Part shown: piece after piece, positions 1 to 8,045 of the stretch | Numbering within the stretch: the stretch's first letter is position 1 | Layout: the number at the start of each line of letters is the position of its first letter | Assembly (NCBI RefSeq): GCF_009663685.2 | Contig: NZ_RCOG02000011.1 | Span: 1-64,000, forward strand | Origin: Cupriavidus sp. U2 | GTDB taxonomy: Bacteria; Pseudomonadota; Gammaproteobacteria; Burkholderiales; Burkholderiaceae | DNA: 64,000 bases | Direction of reading: 5' to 3' | Made by a program: the position numbers and the translations under genes | Notes under the pieces: generated by a model | Seen by the model: the letters and a program-made list of their open reading frames with translations, nothing else | The model's database searches: none | Told to the model about the DNA's origin: nothing

Positions 1-46
1 GCCAGTTGATGGCGCAGGCGGCCGCCAGTTGATGGCGCAGGCGGCC
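1..46. repeat. Perfect 23-bp tandem duplication
   Basis: Bases 1-23 and 24-46 are identical and directly adjacent. The unit length is not a multiple of three, so it frameshifts the transposase remnant it sits in. Because the first copy begins at base 1, more copies could lie upstream of the window. Confidence 0.9.
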
Positions 47-320
47 TGGGCGCGCGAACTCGATCCGGATCGCCTGAGCTTCATGCACGCCGTGCGCGTG
101 ATCAAGCGCAAGATGCCGCAAGCTGCGGCCGTTTCCCCCTGAGCGTTTGCCTGCCTGGCGCGAGGCCCTGCTGGCCGAGATCGCGCGCGGGCGCTGCGTG
201 AGCAGTCGTGGGCGCCTGAACCCGCGCGGCGTCAAGCGCAAGATGAGCAACTTCAATGTTCGGCATCGCGGCGCAGCGCTCCATTTGCGGCATCAGCCAG
301 TGCCGGTGCTTCGTATCTGA
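1..320 (+). pseudogene. IS4-type DDE transposase, C-terminal remnant
   Basis: Two reading frames together give the C-terminal end of an IS4/DDE_Tnp_1-like transposase. One frame reads LDPDRLSFMHAVRVIKRKMP and stops at 140-142. A second frame then continues the homology with LPAWREALLAEIARGR and NPRGVKRKMSNF and stops at 318-320. The switch near base 131 is explained by one extra base, and the 23-bp duplication at the window start shifts the frame again, so the copy is dead. Its end overlaps the last codons of the permease gene on the other strand, which suggests insertion just behind that gene. The rest of the element lies outside the window. Family assignment is from memory of conserved C-terminal motifs. 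Confidence 0.65.
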
Positions 321-1114
321 ACAGTATTTCCATTAAGCGTCAACCCCTTGCGCCAGCGCGTGAGCCGCCGTTCCACCACGGCCAGCACATAGTTGAGCGT
401 CAGGCCCAGCAACGCCAGCAGCAGGATGCCCGCGTACATCGTCGGAATCTGGAAGACTTCCTGCGAGTTCAGCGTCAGGAAGCCCAGCCCCGAATGCGCG
501 CCGATCATCTCGGCCGCCACCAGCGCCGTGATGCAATAGGTGCCCGCCAGCCGTACGCCAGTAAAGATCGACGGCGAAGCCGCCGGCAGCACTACCTTGC
601 GGAACACGAACAGGCGGTTGGCGCCCATCGAGCGGGCCGAATCGATCAGCAGCCGGTCCACCTGCTTGACCCCGCTGATCGTGCTCAGCAGCACCGGCCA
701 GAACGACGCCCAGAAGATGATGGCCACCTTGGACGTCTCGCCAATGCCCAGGAACAGGATGAACACCGGGAACAACGCAAAGGCCGAGGTCTGGCGGAAC
801 AATTGCAGAATGGGATCGACAATGGCCTCGAAGCGGCTGAACCACCCCATCAGCAGGCCCAGCACCACGCCCAGCCCGATGGCGGACAGCAGCCCGTACA
901 GCGACCGCTGCAGGCTCGCGAACAGGTGCTTGAACAGCGCGCCGCTGCTGACCAGATCCCAGATCGTGACGATGATCTGGGATGGCGGGCTCAGGTAGGC
1001 ATCGCTGACGATATGCAGGCGTGGCACCAGTTCCCAGATCAGCAGGAAGGCAACGATGCCCAGCAGGCCAAGCGCCCGGTCGCCCAGCCGGGAAAGCGAA
1101 GCGGCGCGGCTCAT
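293..1114 (-). CDS. ABC transporter permease, nitrate/sulfonate/taurine type
   Basis: Inner-membrane permease of about 273 residues in the SsuC/TauC/NrtB family (BPD_transp_1). Hydrophobic segments run from about residue 16, and the family's cytoplasmic coupling region is visible as SARSMGANRLFVFRKVVLPAA. The ATG overlaps the TGA of the ATPase gene by four bases, so the two are translationally coupled. The C-terminal tail (about the last 14 residues) runs into the transposase remnant, so the natural 3' end may have been replaced, although the membrane core is complete. It forms an importer with the next two genes upstream. The substrate is unknown; the neighbouring lyase paralogue hints at an amino-acid derivative. 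Confidence 0.88.
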   Translation of the reverse strand: MSRAASLSRLGDRALGLLGIVAFLLIWELVPRLHIVSDAYLSPPSQIIVTIWDLVSSGALFKHLFASLQRSLYGLLSAIGLGVVLGLLMGWFSRFEAIVDPILQLFRQTSAFALFPVFILFLGIGETSKVAIIFWASFWPVLLSTISGVKQVDRLLIDSARSMGANRLFVFRKVVLPAASPSIFTGVRLAGTYCITALVAAEMIGAHSGLGFLTLNSQEVFQIPTMYAGILLLALLGLTLNYVLAVVERRLTRWRKGLTLNGNTVQIRSTGTG

Positions 1115-2043
1115 GATGCCGCCTTTGCCACGGGCGGCGCCACGGTCCCAACGGCCTTCTGCCCGGTCTCCACGGCCTGCCCGACAGGCGCGCGCTCGCC
1201 CTGCAGGCGTTCGCCGGGGTTGGCCGTGGCGCCCAGCGGGCGCGGCACGGCGGCCGGGTTGGCCATCTGCACTTCGTCCTTGAGGATGTCCCACGCCTGC
1301 TGGCGCAGCCGGACGAACGCCTCGGAATTGCGCACCTCGGCGGCGCGCGGGCGCGGCAATGGCACGTCGATGATCTGCTTGATGGTGCCCGGGCGCCGGG
1401 TCATCACGGCAATCCGGTCGGACAGGAAGATGGCCTCGTCCAGGCTGTGCGTGATGAACACGATGGTCTTGCGCCGCTGCTCCCAGATGCGCAGCAGTTC
1501 GCCCTGCAGGATTTCGCGGGTCTGCGCGTCGAGCGCGGCAAACGGTTCGTCCATCAGCAGCACTTCGGGCTGATAGGCCAGCGACCGGGCAATGGCCACC
1601 CGCTGCTTCATGCCCCCCGAGATCTCGTGCGGATAACGCTGGCCAAAGCCGGTCAGCCCCACCAGTTCCAGGTATTCCTCGGCAATCACGCGGCGCTTCG
1701 CCTTCGGCACGCCGCGAATCTCCAGGCCGACCTCGATGTTCTGCAGCACGGTGCGCCACGGGAACAGCGCATAGCCCTGGAACACCACGCCTTGCGCGGG
1801 GTGAATGCCGCGCAGCGGCTGGCCGTCGATGGCGATGTCGCCGCCCGTGCGTTCGGTCAGCCCGGCCAGGATGCTCAGAAAGGTGGACTTGCCGCACCCT
1901 GACGGCCCCAGGATGGAAATAAACTCGCCCTCGCGGATATCGAGGTCGAAGTCGCGCAGCACGGCCACGTTGTCGGCGCGGCCCGCTTCATTGCGCACGG
2001 CATAGTCCATCTTGACACCGCGCGCCACGATCTTGTGGCTCAT
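1111..2043 (-). CDS. ABC transporter ATP-binding protein, SsuB/TauB/NrtD type
   Basis: ATPase of 310 residues that powers the adjacent permease. Walker A (GPSGCGKST) lies at about residues 46-54, the ABC signature (SGGMKQR) at about 142-148 and Walker B with the catalytic Glu (VLLMDEP) at about 161-167. The roughly 60-residue proline/alanine-rich tail after the ATPase core is longer than usual for the family. It starts ten bases behind the binding-protein gene and overlaps the permease start by four bases, so the three genes are one transcription unit. Confidence 0.93.
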   Translation of the reverse strand: MSHKIVARGVKMDYAVRNEAGRADNVAVLRDFDLDIREGEFISILGPSGCGKSTFLSILAGLTERTGGDIAIDGQPLRGIHPAQGVVFQGYALFPWRTVLQNIEVGLEIRGVPKAKRRVIAEEYLELVGLTGFGQRYPHEISGGMKQRVAIARSLAYQPEVLLMDEPFAALDAQTREILQGELLRIWEQRRKTIVFITHSLDEAIFLSDRIAVMTRRPGTIKQIIDVPLPRPRAAEVRNSEAFVRLRQQAWDILKDEVQMANPAAVPRPLGATANPGERLQGERAPVGQAVETGQKAVGTVAPPVAKAAS

Positions 2044-2053
2044 GGGGTCGGTC

Positions 2054-3106
2054 CTATGCCTTGGCGAACGGGTTGAAATCGTTCGTGTAGATGTCGCGGG
2101 CGGCCACCTTGCCCCGGCTCAGCTTGCCCTCGGCCTCCAGCACGTCGATGTAGTACTGGATCGGCGGCTCGGTGACCACGAGGTTGTCCACGTAGGCGTA
2201 ACGGTCAACGAATTCCAGCTGCAGGTTGATGCGCTTGGACACCAGCTTGCGCGCCTCTTCCGGGTTGGCGTTGACCCAGTTGGCGGCCTTGGCCAGCGCG
2301 GTCACCACGTCCCGCACGTTTTCCGGGTGCTCGCGCAGGAACTTGCCATGCACGCTGTACGGCTGCATGCCGCCCAGGCCGCCATCGAGGTCGAAATCGC
2401 TCCACAGCCGCGTGAGCTTGTCGGCATGGTCGGCGCGGCCCGAGAACGGCGCGTGGATGATGGCCAGGTCGGTATTGCCGGTGACCAGCGTCTGCTCGGC
2501 CTGGTCGTCCGGAATCACCACGAAGTTGATCCTGTTGACGTCCACACCCTTCTGGCGCAGGAAGGTCTTGGTCACGAACTCGGCGCAGGCGCCGAAGCTG
2601 TTGATCCCGATGGTCTTGCCTTCCAGGTCCTTCGGCGCGCGGATACCCGAGTCCTTGCGCACGAAGTACTTCATGTGCGGGGCGTCCTGCAGCGTCTTGT
2701 TGCCCGCCGCCACGATCTTGAGGTCGGCCCCGGCCGCCACGGCCGAGATCACCAGCGGCACCATGCGCGAGCCGAAATCGATCTCGCCGGTGCCGGTCAG
2801 CGGAATGATCTGCGGCGCGGCCACCTTGCCGATGTAGTTCGGCCGCGTATTGGTCCCCTCGAAGTAGCCCAGCTGGTCGGCCAGGTAGACCAGGTCGAAG
2901 GTGGGGTTGTCCGGATACTTGAAGCTGACCTTGTCGCCGGCCTTGCCGATGACGGCCGGTGCGGCCGGCGCGGCGGTGCTGGCCGCCGAATCGCCCTTCG
3001 AGCACGCGGCCAGCAGCGGACCCATGCTGCCGGCCAGTGCCAGCGATGCCAGTTGCTTGAGCGCGCCACGGCGGCCGGGCGCGCGAGAGAAAAGTTCGGA
3101 GGCCAT
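2054..3106 (-). CDS. ABC transporter substrate-binding lipoprotein, NMT1/SsuA-like
   Basis: Periplasmic binding protein of 350 residues. The N-terminus has a positively charged start, a hydrophobic stretch and a lipobox LLAAC with the acylated Cys at about residue 35. The mature part has the NMT1/THI5/SsuA pattern, including DLVYLADQLGYFEG near its start and a GKTIGINSFG strand-turn. This group binds small anions or zwitterions such as sulfonates, nitrate, taurine and pyrimidine precursors. The gene lies 137 bp downstream of the lyase-like gene on the same strand, with a perfect palindrome in the gap. Confidence 0.88.
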   Translation of the reverse strand: MASELFSRAPGRRGALKQLASLALAGSMGPLLAACSKGDSAASTAAPAAPAVIGKAGDKVSFKYPDNPTFDLVYLADQLGYFEGTNTRPNYIGKVAAPQIIPLTGTGEIDFGSRMVPLVISAVAAGADLKIVAAGNKTLQDAPHMKYFVRKDSGIRAPKDLEGKTIGINSFGACAEFVTKTFLRQKGVDVNRINFVVIPDDQAEQTLVTGNTDLAIIHAPFSGRADHADKLTRLWSDFDLDGGLGGMQPYSVHGKFLREHPENVRDVVTALAKAANWVNANPEEARKLVSKRINLQLEFVDRYAYVDNLVVTEPPIQYYIDVLEAEGKLSRGKVAARDIYTNDFNPFAKA

Positions 3107-3196
3107 ATTGTTGTGTGATGAGTGCAGTTCCCTTCGCAGTATTGCGAAGCGGCGCGCTCACGCACAACGAAGACTTTTGTCTATCGATATCGGTTA

Positions 3197-3212
3197 AATC
3201 GGCTAGCCGATT
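3197..3212. promoter_or_regulatory. Perfect 16-bp palindrome upstream of binding-protein gene
   Basis: AATCGGCTAGCCGATT is its own reverse complement. It lies about 91 bp upstream of the binding-protein start, in the only sizeable gap of the lyase/ABC unit. An adjacent shorter palindrome, CGATATCG, lies at 3185-3192. This looks like a dimeric-regulator site or a small hairpin; no regulator can be assigned from sequence alone. Confidence 0.45.
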
Positions 3213-3243
3213 GCTGGGTAGAACCGTCGGTGATGTGGCATGG

Positions 3244-4746
3244 TTATCGGCTGGCGAGCTGTTCGACCGCGCGCTTCATCGTGGCGCGATTCGTCCCCAC
3301 GGTGTCGCGCAGCGTGTCGATGGCATGGCGGTCCTGTGCCAGCGTGGCGAGCTGGGCGTCGACCTGATCACGTACAAGGGTTGGCGCGGGGCCACCGGCG
3401 GCCATGCGCGCGGCCACGCCTTGCACGGGGTCCAGGCAGCGCGCCACGGATGCGGCATCCAGTGCCAGCGCACGGCCGGTGTGATGCGCGGCCGCCCGGT
3501 TGACCATGTCGCTGTCGATTTCGCAGGCCGGGATGTGCCGGTCCAGCGCCTCGCGTACCACCGCGCCCACCACGTGATGGGCTTCGCGGAACGACATGCC
3601 GGCGTCGCGCACCAGCATGTCGGCCAGGTCGGTGGCCGAAGAGAAGTCGCGCCGGGCGCGGGCCAGCATGCTGGCGCGCTGTGGCGTGGCGTTTTCCAGC
3701 ACCAGCCGGAGCAGGCTGGCGCAGCGCAGCGCCTCGTCCGTGGCTTCCCAGAAGCCGCGCATGCTTTCGCGGTTGCCGTCGCCGCTGTGCGTGAAATGGC
3801 TGCCCTTCAGCGCGGCCAGCGACGCGGTCAGCAGGCCGATCATGTGCCCGCCCTTGCCCTTCAGGTATTCCAGCACGACCGGGTTCTTCTTCTGCGGCAT
3901 GATGCTGGACGTGCCGGCCACGCTGTCCGGAAAGTCGATCAGGCCGAACTCCGGCGTCGCCCAGATGTACAGGTCCTGCGCCACGCGGCCCCAGGTGACG
4001 GTGGCAATCGTGATGGCGGAAAGGATCTCCCAGGCAAAGTCGCGCGAGGCTACCGCGTCGAGCGAATTGGGGACGTAAGTGGAAAAGCCCAGCCAACGCG
4101 CCGTGGCGGCCCGATCGATCGGGAATGCCGTGCCTGCCAGCGCGCCCGCGCCCAGCGGGCAGGCGTCCAGGCCTTCCAGCGCATGGCGCAACCGGCCGAT
4201 GTCGCGACCCATCGCCTGTGCCACGCCGCACAGGTAGTAGCCATAGGTGATCGGCTGCGCGGCCTGCAGGTGCGTATAGCCCGGCATCACCGCATCGGCG
4301 TGGGCGGCGGCTTGCTGCAGCACCACGGCGCGCGTATCGGCCAGCGTGGTCAGAAGCGCCAGCATGGTATCGCGGGCGCGCAGCCTGTCGTGCGTGGCGA
4401 GGATGTCGTTGCGGCTGCGCGCCACATGCAGACGGCCGCCGGCATCGGCGCCAGCCACGGCCATCAGGCGAGTCTCGTAGTTGAAATAGGCGTCTTCGCG
4501 CTCGGGGTCCAGCGGCACGGCGGCCGGGCCTTCCGCCTCGATCTGGCGCAGCGCCCGCGCCAGCGTGCCGGCCACGTCGGCCGGAATCAGACCGGCGTCA
4601 TGCAGCATCAGCAGGTGCGCCTGGTTGATGTCGGTGAGATAGCGGAAGCCAGGGCCGAATTCACGATGCAGCCGCGGCAGGTAGATGTGCTCGCAGACTT
4701 CGGGGGCGGTGGCTTGCGTCAGGCGGCGGCTGACCTTCGATTCCAT
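3244..4746 (-). CDS. Argininosuccinate-lyase-like enzyme (fumarase/aspartase superfamily)
   Basis: Protein of 500 residues. It carries the superfamily signature GTSSIMPQKKNP at about residues 279-290, the argininosuccinate-lyase motif LHVARSRNDI at about 106-115, and PGYTHLQAAQPIT near 155. The family cleaves C-N bonds with release of fumarate. At 500 residues it is slightly longer than housekeeping ArgH (about 460), and it sits with an ABC importer and a LysR regulator rather than arginine genes. It is therefore probably a catabolic paralogue acting on an imported N-substituted aspartate (compare EDDS lyases of the same family); that role is inference. A good ribosome site (AGGAGAAAG) precedes the ATG. 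Confidence 0.85.
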   Translation of the reverse strand: MESKVSRRLTQATAPEVCEHIYLPRLHREFGPGFRYLTDINQAHLLMLHDAGLIPADVAGTLARALRQIEAEGPAAVPLDPEREDAYFNYETRLMAVAGADAGGRLHVARSRNDILATHDRLRARDTMLALLTTLADTRAVVLQQAAAHADAVMPGYTHLQAAQPITYGYYLCGVAQAMGRDIGRLRHALEGLDACPLGAGALAGTAFPIDRAATARWLGFSTYVPNSLDAVASRDFAWEILSAITIATVTWGRVAQDLYIWATPEFGLIDFPDSVAGTSSIMPQKKNPVVLEYLKGKGGHMIGLLTASLAALKGSHFTHSGDGNRESMRGFWEATDEALRCASLLRLVLENATPQRASMLARARRDFSSATDLADMLVRDAGMSFREAHHVVGAVVREALDRHIPACEIDSDMVNRAAAHHTGRALALDAASVARCLDPVQGVAARMAAGGPAPTLVRDQVDAQLATLAQDRHAIDTLRDTVGTNRATMKRAVEQLASR

Positions 4747-4799
4747 GCAACTTTCTCCTCGTTGTTGGAGGCCAGTATGGGAATCGGCTCGTCATATCG

Positions 4800-4836
4800 T
4801 CAAATCAGACGTTTTATCATCGCCATGCGGATTTGA
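4800..4836. promoter_or_regulatory. Candidate LysR operator between lyase gene and regulator
   Basis: TCAAATC at 4800-4806 is matched by its reverse complement GATTTGA at 4830-4836, in an AT-richer patch of the 137-bp divergent gap. This fits the interrupted dyads bound by LysR-type proteins near divergent promoters. The assignment is by position and symmetry only. Confidence 0.4.
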
Positions 4837-4883
4837 TATACCATCGGCGCACCTTCGCAGCCTGTCGCACCCACGCCTGTCAC

Positions 4884-5759
4884 ATGAATTTCAAGCAGAT
4901 CGAAGCCTTTCGTGCCGTGATGTTGTCCGGCTCGATGACCGCTGCGGCCACGCAGTTGCATACGTCGCAGCCCAATATCAGCCGGGTGATCGCCCAACTG
5001 GAAAAGGCTTGTGGCTTCCGGCTCTTCACGCGGATTGCCGGGCGCCTGACGCCCACCGTGGAGGCCGATGCGATGTTCCGCGACGTCGAGCGCGCCTTTG
5101 TCGGCCTGGACAGCCTGCAGGCGTCCGCGCGCTCGATCCGCGAGGCGGGCGTCGGCACGCTGCGCGTGGGCACGGTGCCGTCGATCGCCATGACGGTGAT
5201 GCCCCCGGCGATCGCCCGCTTCCGCAGCCGGTATCCCGACGTGCCGATCGCCGTGCACACGAGCGATTCGCCGACCGTGGCCAAATGGACGGCGGCGCGC
5301 TTCTGCGACGTGGGCCTGGTGTCTTACCTGGTGGAAATGGCGGGTATCCAAAGCGATCCGCTGCACCGCGAGGCCGGCGTCTGCATCGTGCCGGCCGCGC
5401 ACAGTCTGGCGAAAAAACGACGTGTGCGTGCCGACGATCTGGCAGGCGAGCCGTTCATCTCGCTGACGCGCGGCGACGGCACCCGCGCCATCGTCGATGC
5501 CGCGTTTATCCCGGATCGGCGCGTGCTCACGCTGGAAACACCGTACGCCGCCACCATCTGCACGATGGTGGAAATGGGCCTTGGGGTCAGCGTGGTCAAC
5601 CCGCTGGTGGTGCGCACGCTGCGGTTCCCGGGCCTGAAGGCGCTGCCATTCGAACCGGCCATCGAGTTCGAGAGCTTCGTGCTGATCAACCCCCAGCACC
5701 CCGTGCCCGCGCTGGCACAGGCGCTCCTGGGGTGTGTACGCGAGGTGATGCGGGGGTAA
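4884..5759 (+). CDS. LysR-family transcriptional regulator
   Basis: Regulator of 291 residues. The winged-helix domain occupies the first 60 residues, with TAAATQLHTSQPNISRVIAQ as the helix-turn-helix, followed by the LysR substrate-binding domain (GTLRVGTVPSIAMTVMPPAI near residue 90). I start at the ATG at 4884 because MNFKQIEAF is the usual LysR N-terminus; an upstream in-frame start would add 17 unlikely residues. It is divergent from the lyase/ABC unit, which is the classic arrangement for a LysR activator of its neighbour. Confidence 0.92.
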   Translation: MNFKQIEAFRAVMLSGSMTAAATQLHTSQPNISRVIAQLEKACGFRLFTRIAGRLTPTVEADAMFRDVERAFVGLDSLQASARSIREAGVGTLRVGTVPSIAMTVMPPAIARFRSRYPDVPIAVHTSDSPTVAKWTAARFCDVGLVSYLVEMAGIQSDPLHREAGVCIVPAAHSLAKKRRVRADDLAGEPFISLTRGDGTRAIVDAAFIPDRRVLTLETPYAATICTMVEMGLGVSVVNPLVVRTLRFPGLKALPFEPAIEFESFVLINPQHPVPALAQALLGCVREVMRG

Positions 5760-5784
5760 GGCTCAAGGTCCGGGGGGACGCACC

Positions 5785-6426
5785 TCAACCGCGCTCCTTC
5801 TCCACCGCCCGGTCCAGCATCGCCTGCCCGATCACGGTATTGCCCTGGGTCATCAGCGCCTCGCCGGGGCCGCGGATATCGCGTGCGTCCTTGTGCTGAC
5901 CCAGCTTCAGCTTGCCCTGCAGGCGGGTAATCTCGATTTCGATGCCGACGATGGACTTGAGCAGCGTGTCGATGAAATCGGCGGGCGCGTCGGACATCTT
6001 CCAGGGCCGCGGCTGGCTGGCCTCGTGGTGGCGCGTGAGCCGGGCCACCACGCCGCGCACGTATCGTTCGTCGTCATGCACGGTAATGCGCCCATGGGCG
6101 TGCACCACCTGGTAGTTCCAGGTTGGCACCTGCTTGTGGGCTTCGTGCTTGCTGGGGTACCAGTTCGGCGAGATATAGGCGTCGCCGGCGCGGAACACCA
6201 CCAGCACTTCGTCGCCGTTGGCGACGTCCTGCCAGACCGGATTGGCGCGGGCCACGTGCGCCTTGAGCATGCCCGATTCGCCCTGGTCCGGGTCGATTTC
6301 GAACGGGATATGGTTGGCATCCATGCCGCTGCGCCCGTGGGTGAACAGCGTGCCGAACGGGTTGGCGCCGATCAGCGCGTGCATGGCCTGCTGGTCGGCC
6401 AGTTCGAAATGGGCGGGGACGTACAT
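5785..6426 (-). CDS. PaiB-like FMN-binding protein
   Basis: Protein of 213 residues of the PaiB (negative transcriptional regulator/FMN-binding split-barrel) family. It is recognised from MYVPAHFELAD at the start, the middle motif ISPNWYPSKHEAHKQVPTWN and a C-terminal VGIEIEITRLQGKLKLGQ segment. Family members bind flavin, and the original Bacillus PaiB affects protease and sporulation genes, but the proteobacterial role is unclear. The chosen ATG at 6426 fits the family length of about 210. It is divergent from a MocR regulator over a perfect inverted repeat, so it is probably that regulator's target. Confidence 0.85.
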   Translation of the reverse strand: MYVPAHFELADQQAMHALIGANPFGTLFTHGRSGMDANHIPFEIDPDQGESGMLKAHVARANPVWQDVANGDEVLVVFRAGDAYISPNWYPSKHEAHKQVPTWNYQVVHAHGRITVHDDERYVRGVVARLTRHHEASQPRPWKMSDAPADFIDTLLKSIVGIEIEITRLQGKLKLGQHKDARDIRGPGEALMTQGNTVIGQAMLDRAVEKERG

Positions 6427-6474
6427 GACTGCTCCGGCGTGGTGTTTTGGGGGACGTTGAAGCCGTATTCTGGC

Positions 6475-6508
6475 CACAAACTGGAGTAGAGTGTAGGGCC
6501 AGTTTGTG
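6475..6508. promoter_or_regulatory. Perfect inverted repeat in PaiB/MocR divergent promoter
   Basis: CACAAACTGG at 6475-6484 and CCAGTTTGTG at 6499-6508 are perfect reverse complements separated by 14 bp. They lie in the 134-bp gap between divergent genes, which is where a MocR protein would bind to control itself and its neighbour. Confidence 0.6.
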
Positions 6509-6560
6509 CCGATTTCATCGGACCACTTTCCGCTCCCACTCCCTCGCCCTTCTGCCCGTC

Positions 6561-8045
6561 ATGCCCAGAACCGCACAGGTGCCCGAGATTCCGTTCATTG
6601 GCGTGCTAGACCGCGCTGCGGGGCCGCTTGGCCGCCAGTTGGTGCAGGCGCTGCGCGACGCCGTCGCGCATGGCGACCTCAAGCCTGGCGAATCGCTGCC
6701 GTCCACGCGCGCGCTGGCCGAGGCGCTGAAGGTGTCGCGCGGCACCGTGGTCGAGGCGTTCGAGCAACTGGTTGCCGAGGGCGTGTTCACCGCACAGCAC
6801 GGCGCCGGCACGCGTGTGGCCGCGCTGGCGCCTGCGCCGCTGACGCGGCGGCGGGCGCGCGAGGGCATCGTGCTGCCCCCTGCCGCACAGAAGTTTGCTG
6901 CCATCGCCAGGGAATTCACCGCCCTGCCGCAGGTGCCATTCGCGGTGTCGGTGCCGGCCGGCGCCGCCGCGCCGAATGAAGACTGGCGCCGGCTTGGCAA
7001 CCGTTTGCGCGCCGGTGGTAGCGCCGCGCCGGCCGGCTATGGCGAACCCCAGGGCGCGCTGCCATTGCGCGAGGCGATTGCCGATTACCTGCGCCGCTCG
7101 CGCTCGGTGCATTGCGACGCCAGCCAGGTCGTGATCACCACCGGGACGCAGCAGGGGCTGTTCCTGTCTTGCCAGGTACTGCTCGATCCCGCCGATGCCG
7201 TATGGGCCGAGAATCCGGCTTATCGTGGTATCACCGCCATTCTGGAAAGCATCGGGCCGCGCGAGCGCATCGTGCGCGTGCCGGTGGACGCCGAAGGCAT
7301 CGACGTCGAAGCCGGCATCGCACTGGCTCCGCAGGCGCGCGCCGCGTTTGTCACGCCGTCGCACCAGTATCCGCTGGGCATGCCGCTGGGCATGGCGCGC
7401 CGCAAGGCCCTGCTGGCCTGGGCCAACCGGCAGCAGGCGTGGGTCGTGGAGGACGATTACGACAGCGAACTGCGCTACGCCGGCCACCCGTTTCCGTCGC
7501 TGCAGGGTCTGGCGCCGGAGCGCGTGGTCTATCTGGGCACGTTCAGCAAGATCCTCTATCCGTCGCTGCGGCTGGGGTATGCGGTGGTGCCCGAGCCGCT
7601 GGTCGACGCCTATATCGGCGCACGGGTGTTGATGGACCGGCATCCGCCCACGGCAGACCAGCATGTGCTGGCTGCCTTTATCGCCGAAGGCCATCTCGAC
7701 CGCCATATCCGCCGCGTACGCGGCGTGCATGCCGAGCGGCGAGCATTCGTGATCCGGACCTTCGAACGGGAGATTCCCGCCGATCTGGCATGGCTTCAGC
7801 CGTCTGACCAGGGCATGCACCTTGTGCTGTGGCTGGCGCCTGGCATCAATGACCGGGAGGTGGTCCGGCGCGCCGCCGAGGCCGGCGTAGCGGTACGCGC
7901 GGTGTCGCCTACGTACGCCGCCGACAAGCCCCCTGCGGGGCTGATACTGGGCTTTGGTGGATTCGGCGATCTGGAAATCGAGCAAGCGGCGCGGCGGCTG
8001 GCGGGGGTGATTGGCAGCGCGGCCATCCGTGCTGAACCACGCTAA
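6561..8045 (+). CDS. MocR/GntR-family regulator with aminotransferase-like domain
   Basis: Protein of 494 residues with an N-terminal GntR winged helix (LKPGESLPSTRALAEALKVS, about residues 35-55) fused to a fold-type I aminotransferase-like domain from about residue 110. The PLP-lysine motif TFSKILYPSLRLGY and the WVVEDDYDSE motif are present, so PLP binding is expected. MocR regulators of this form include PdxR and GabR. The ATG at 6561 gives the normal family start; an upstream in-frame start would add 38 residues. The stop directly abuts the stop of the convergent LacI gene. Confidence 0.92.
   Translation: MPRTAQVPEIPFIGVLDRAAGPLGRQLVQALRDAVAHGDLKPGESLPSTRALAEALKVSRGTVVEAFEQLVAEGVFTAQHGAGTRVAALAPAPLTRRRAREGIVLPPAAQKFAAIAREFTALPQVPFAVSVPAGAAAPNEDWRRLGNRLRAGGSAAPAGYGEPQGALPLREAIADYLRRSRSVHCDASQVVITTGTQQGLFLSCQVLLDPADAVWAENPAYRGITAILESIGPRERIVRVPVDAEGIDVEAGIALAPQARAAFVTPSHQYPLGMPLGMARRKALLAWANRQQAWVVEDDYDSELRYAGHPFPSLQGLAPERVVYLGTFSKILYPSLRLGYAVVPEPLVDAYIGARVLMDRHPPTADQHVLAAFIAEGHLDRHIRRVRGVHAERRAFVIRTFEREIPADLAWLQPSDQGMHLVLWLAPGINDREVVRRAAEAGVAVRAVSPTYAADKPPAGLILGFGGFGDLEIEQAARRLAGVIGSAAIRAEPR

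Noticed and set aside
293..1897. 534-codon minus-strand frame spanning permease and ATPase
   Set aside because: The upstream half is an out-of-frame reading of the ATPase gene; the permease starts at 1114 with ATGA coupling.
3115..4836. 573-codon open frame on the + strand
   Set aside because: Antisense to the argininosuccinate-lyase-like gene, which carries the full family signature.
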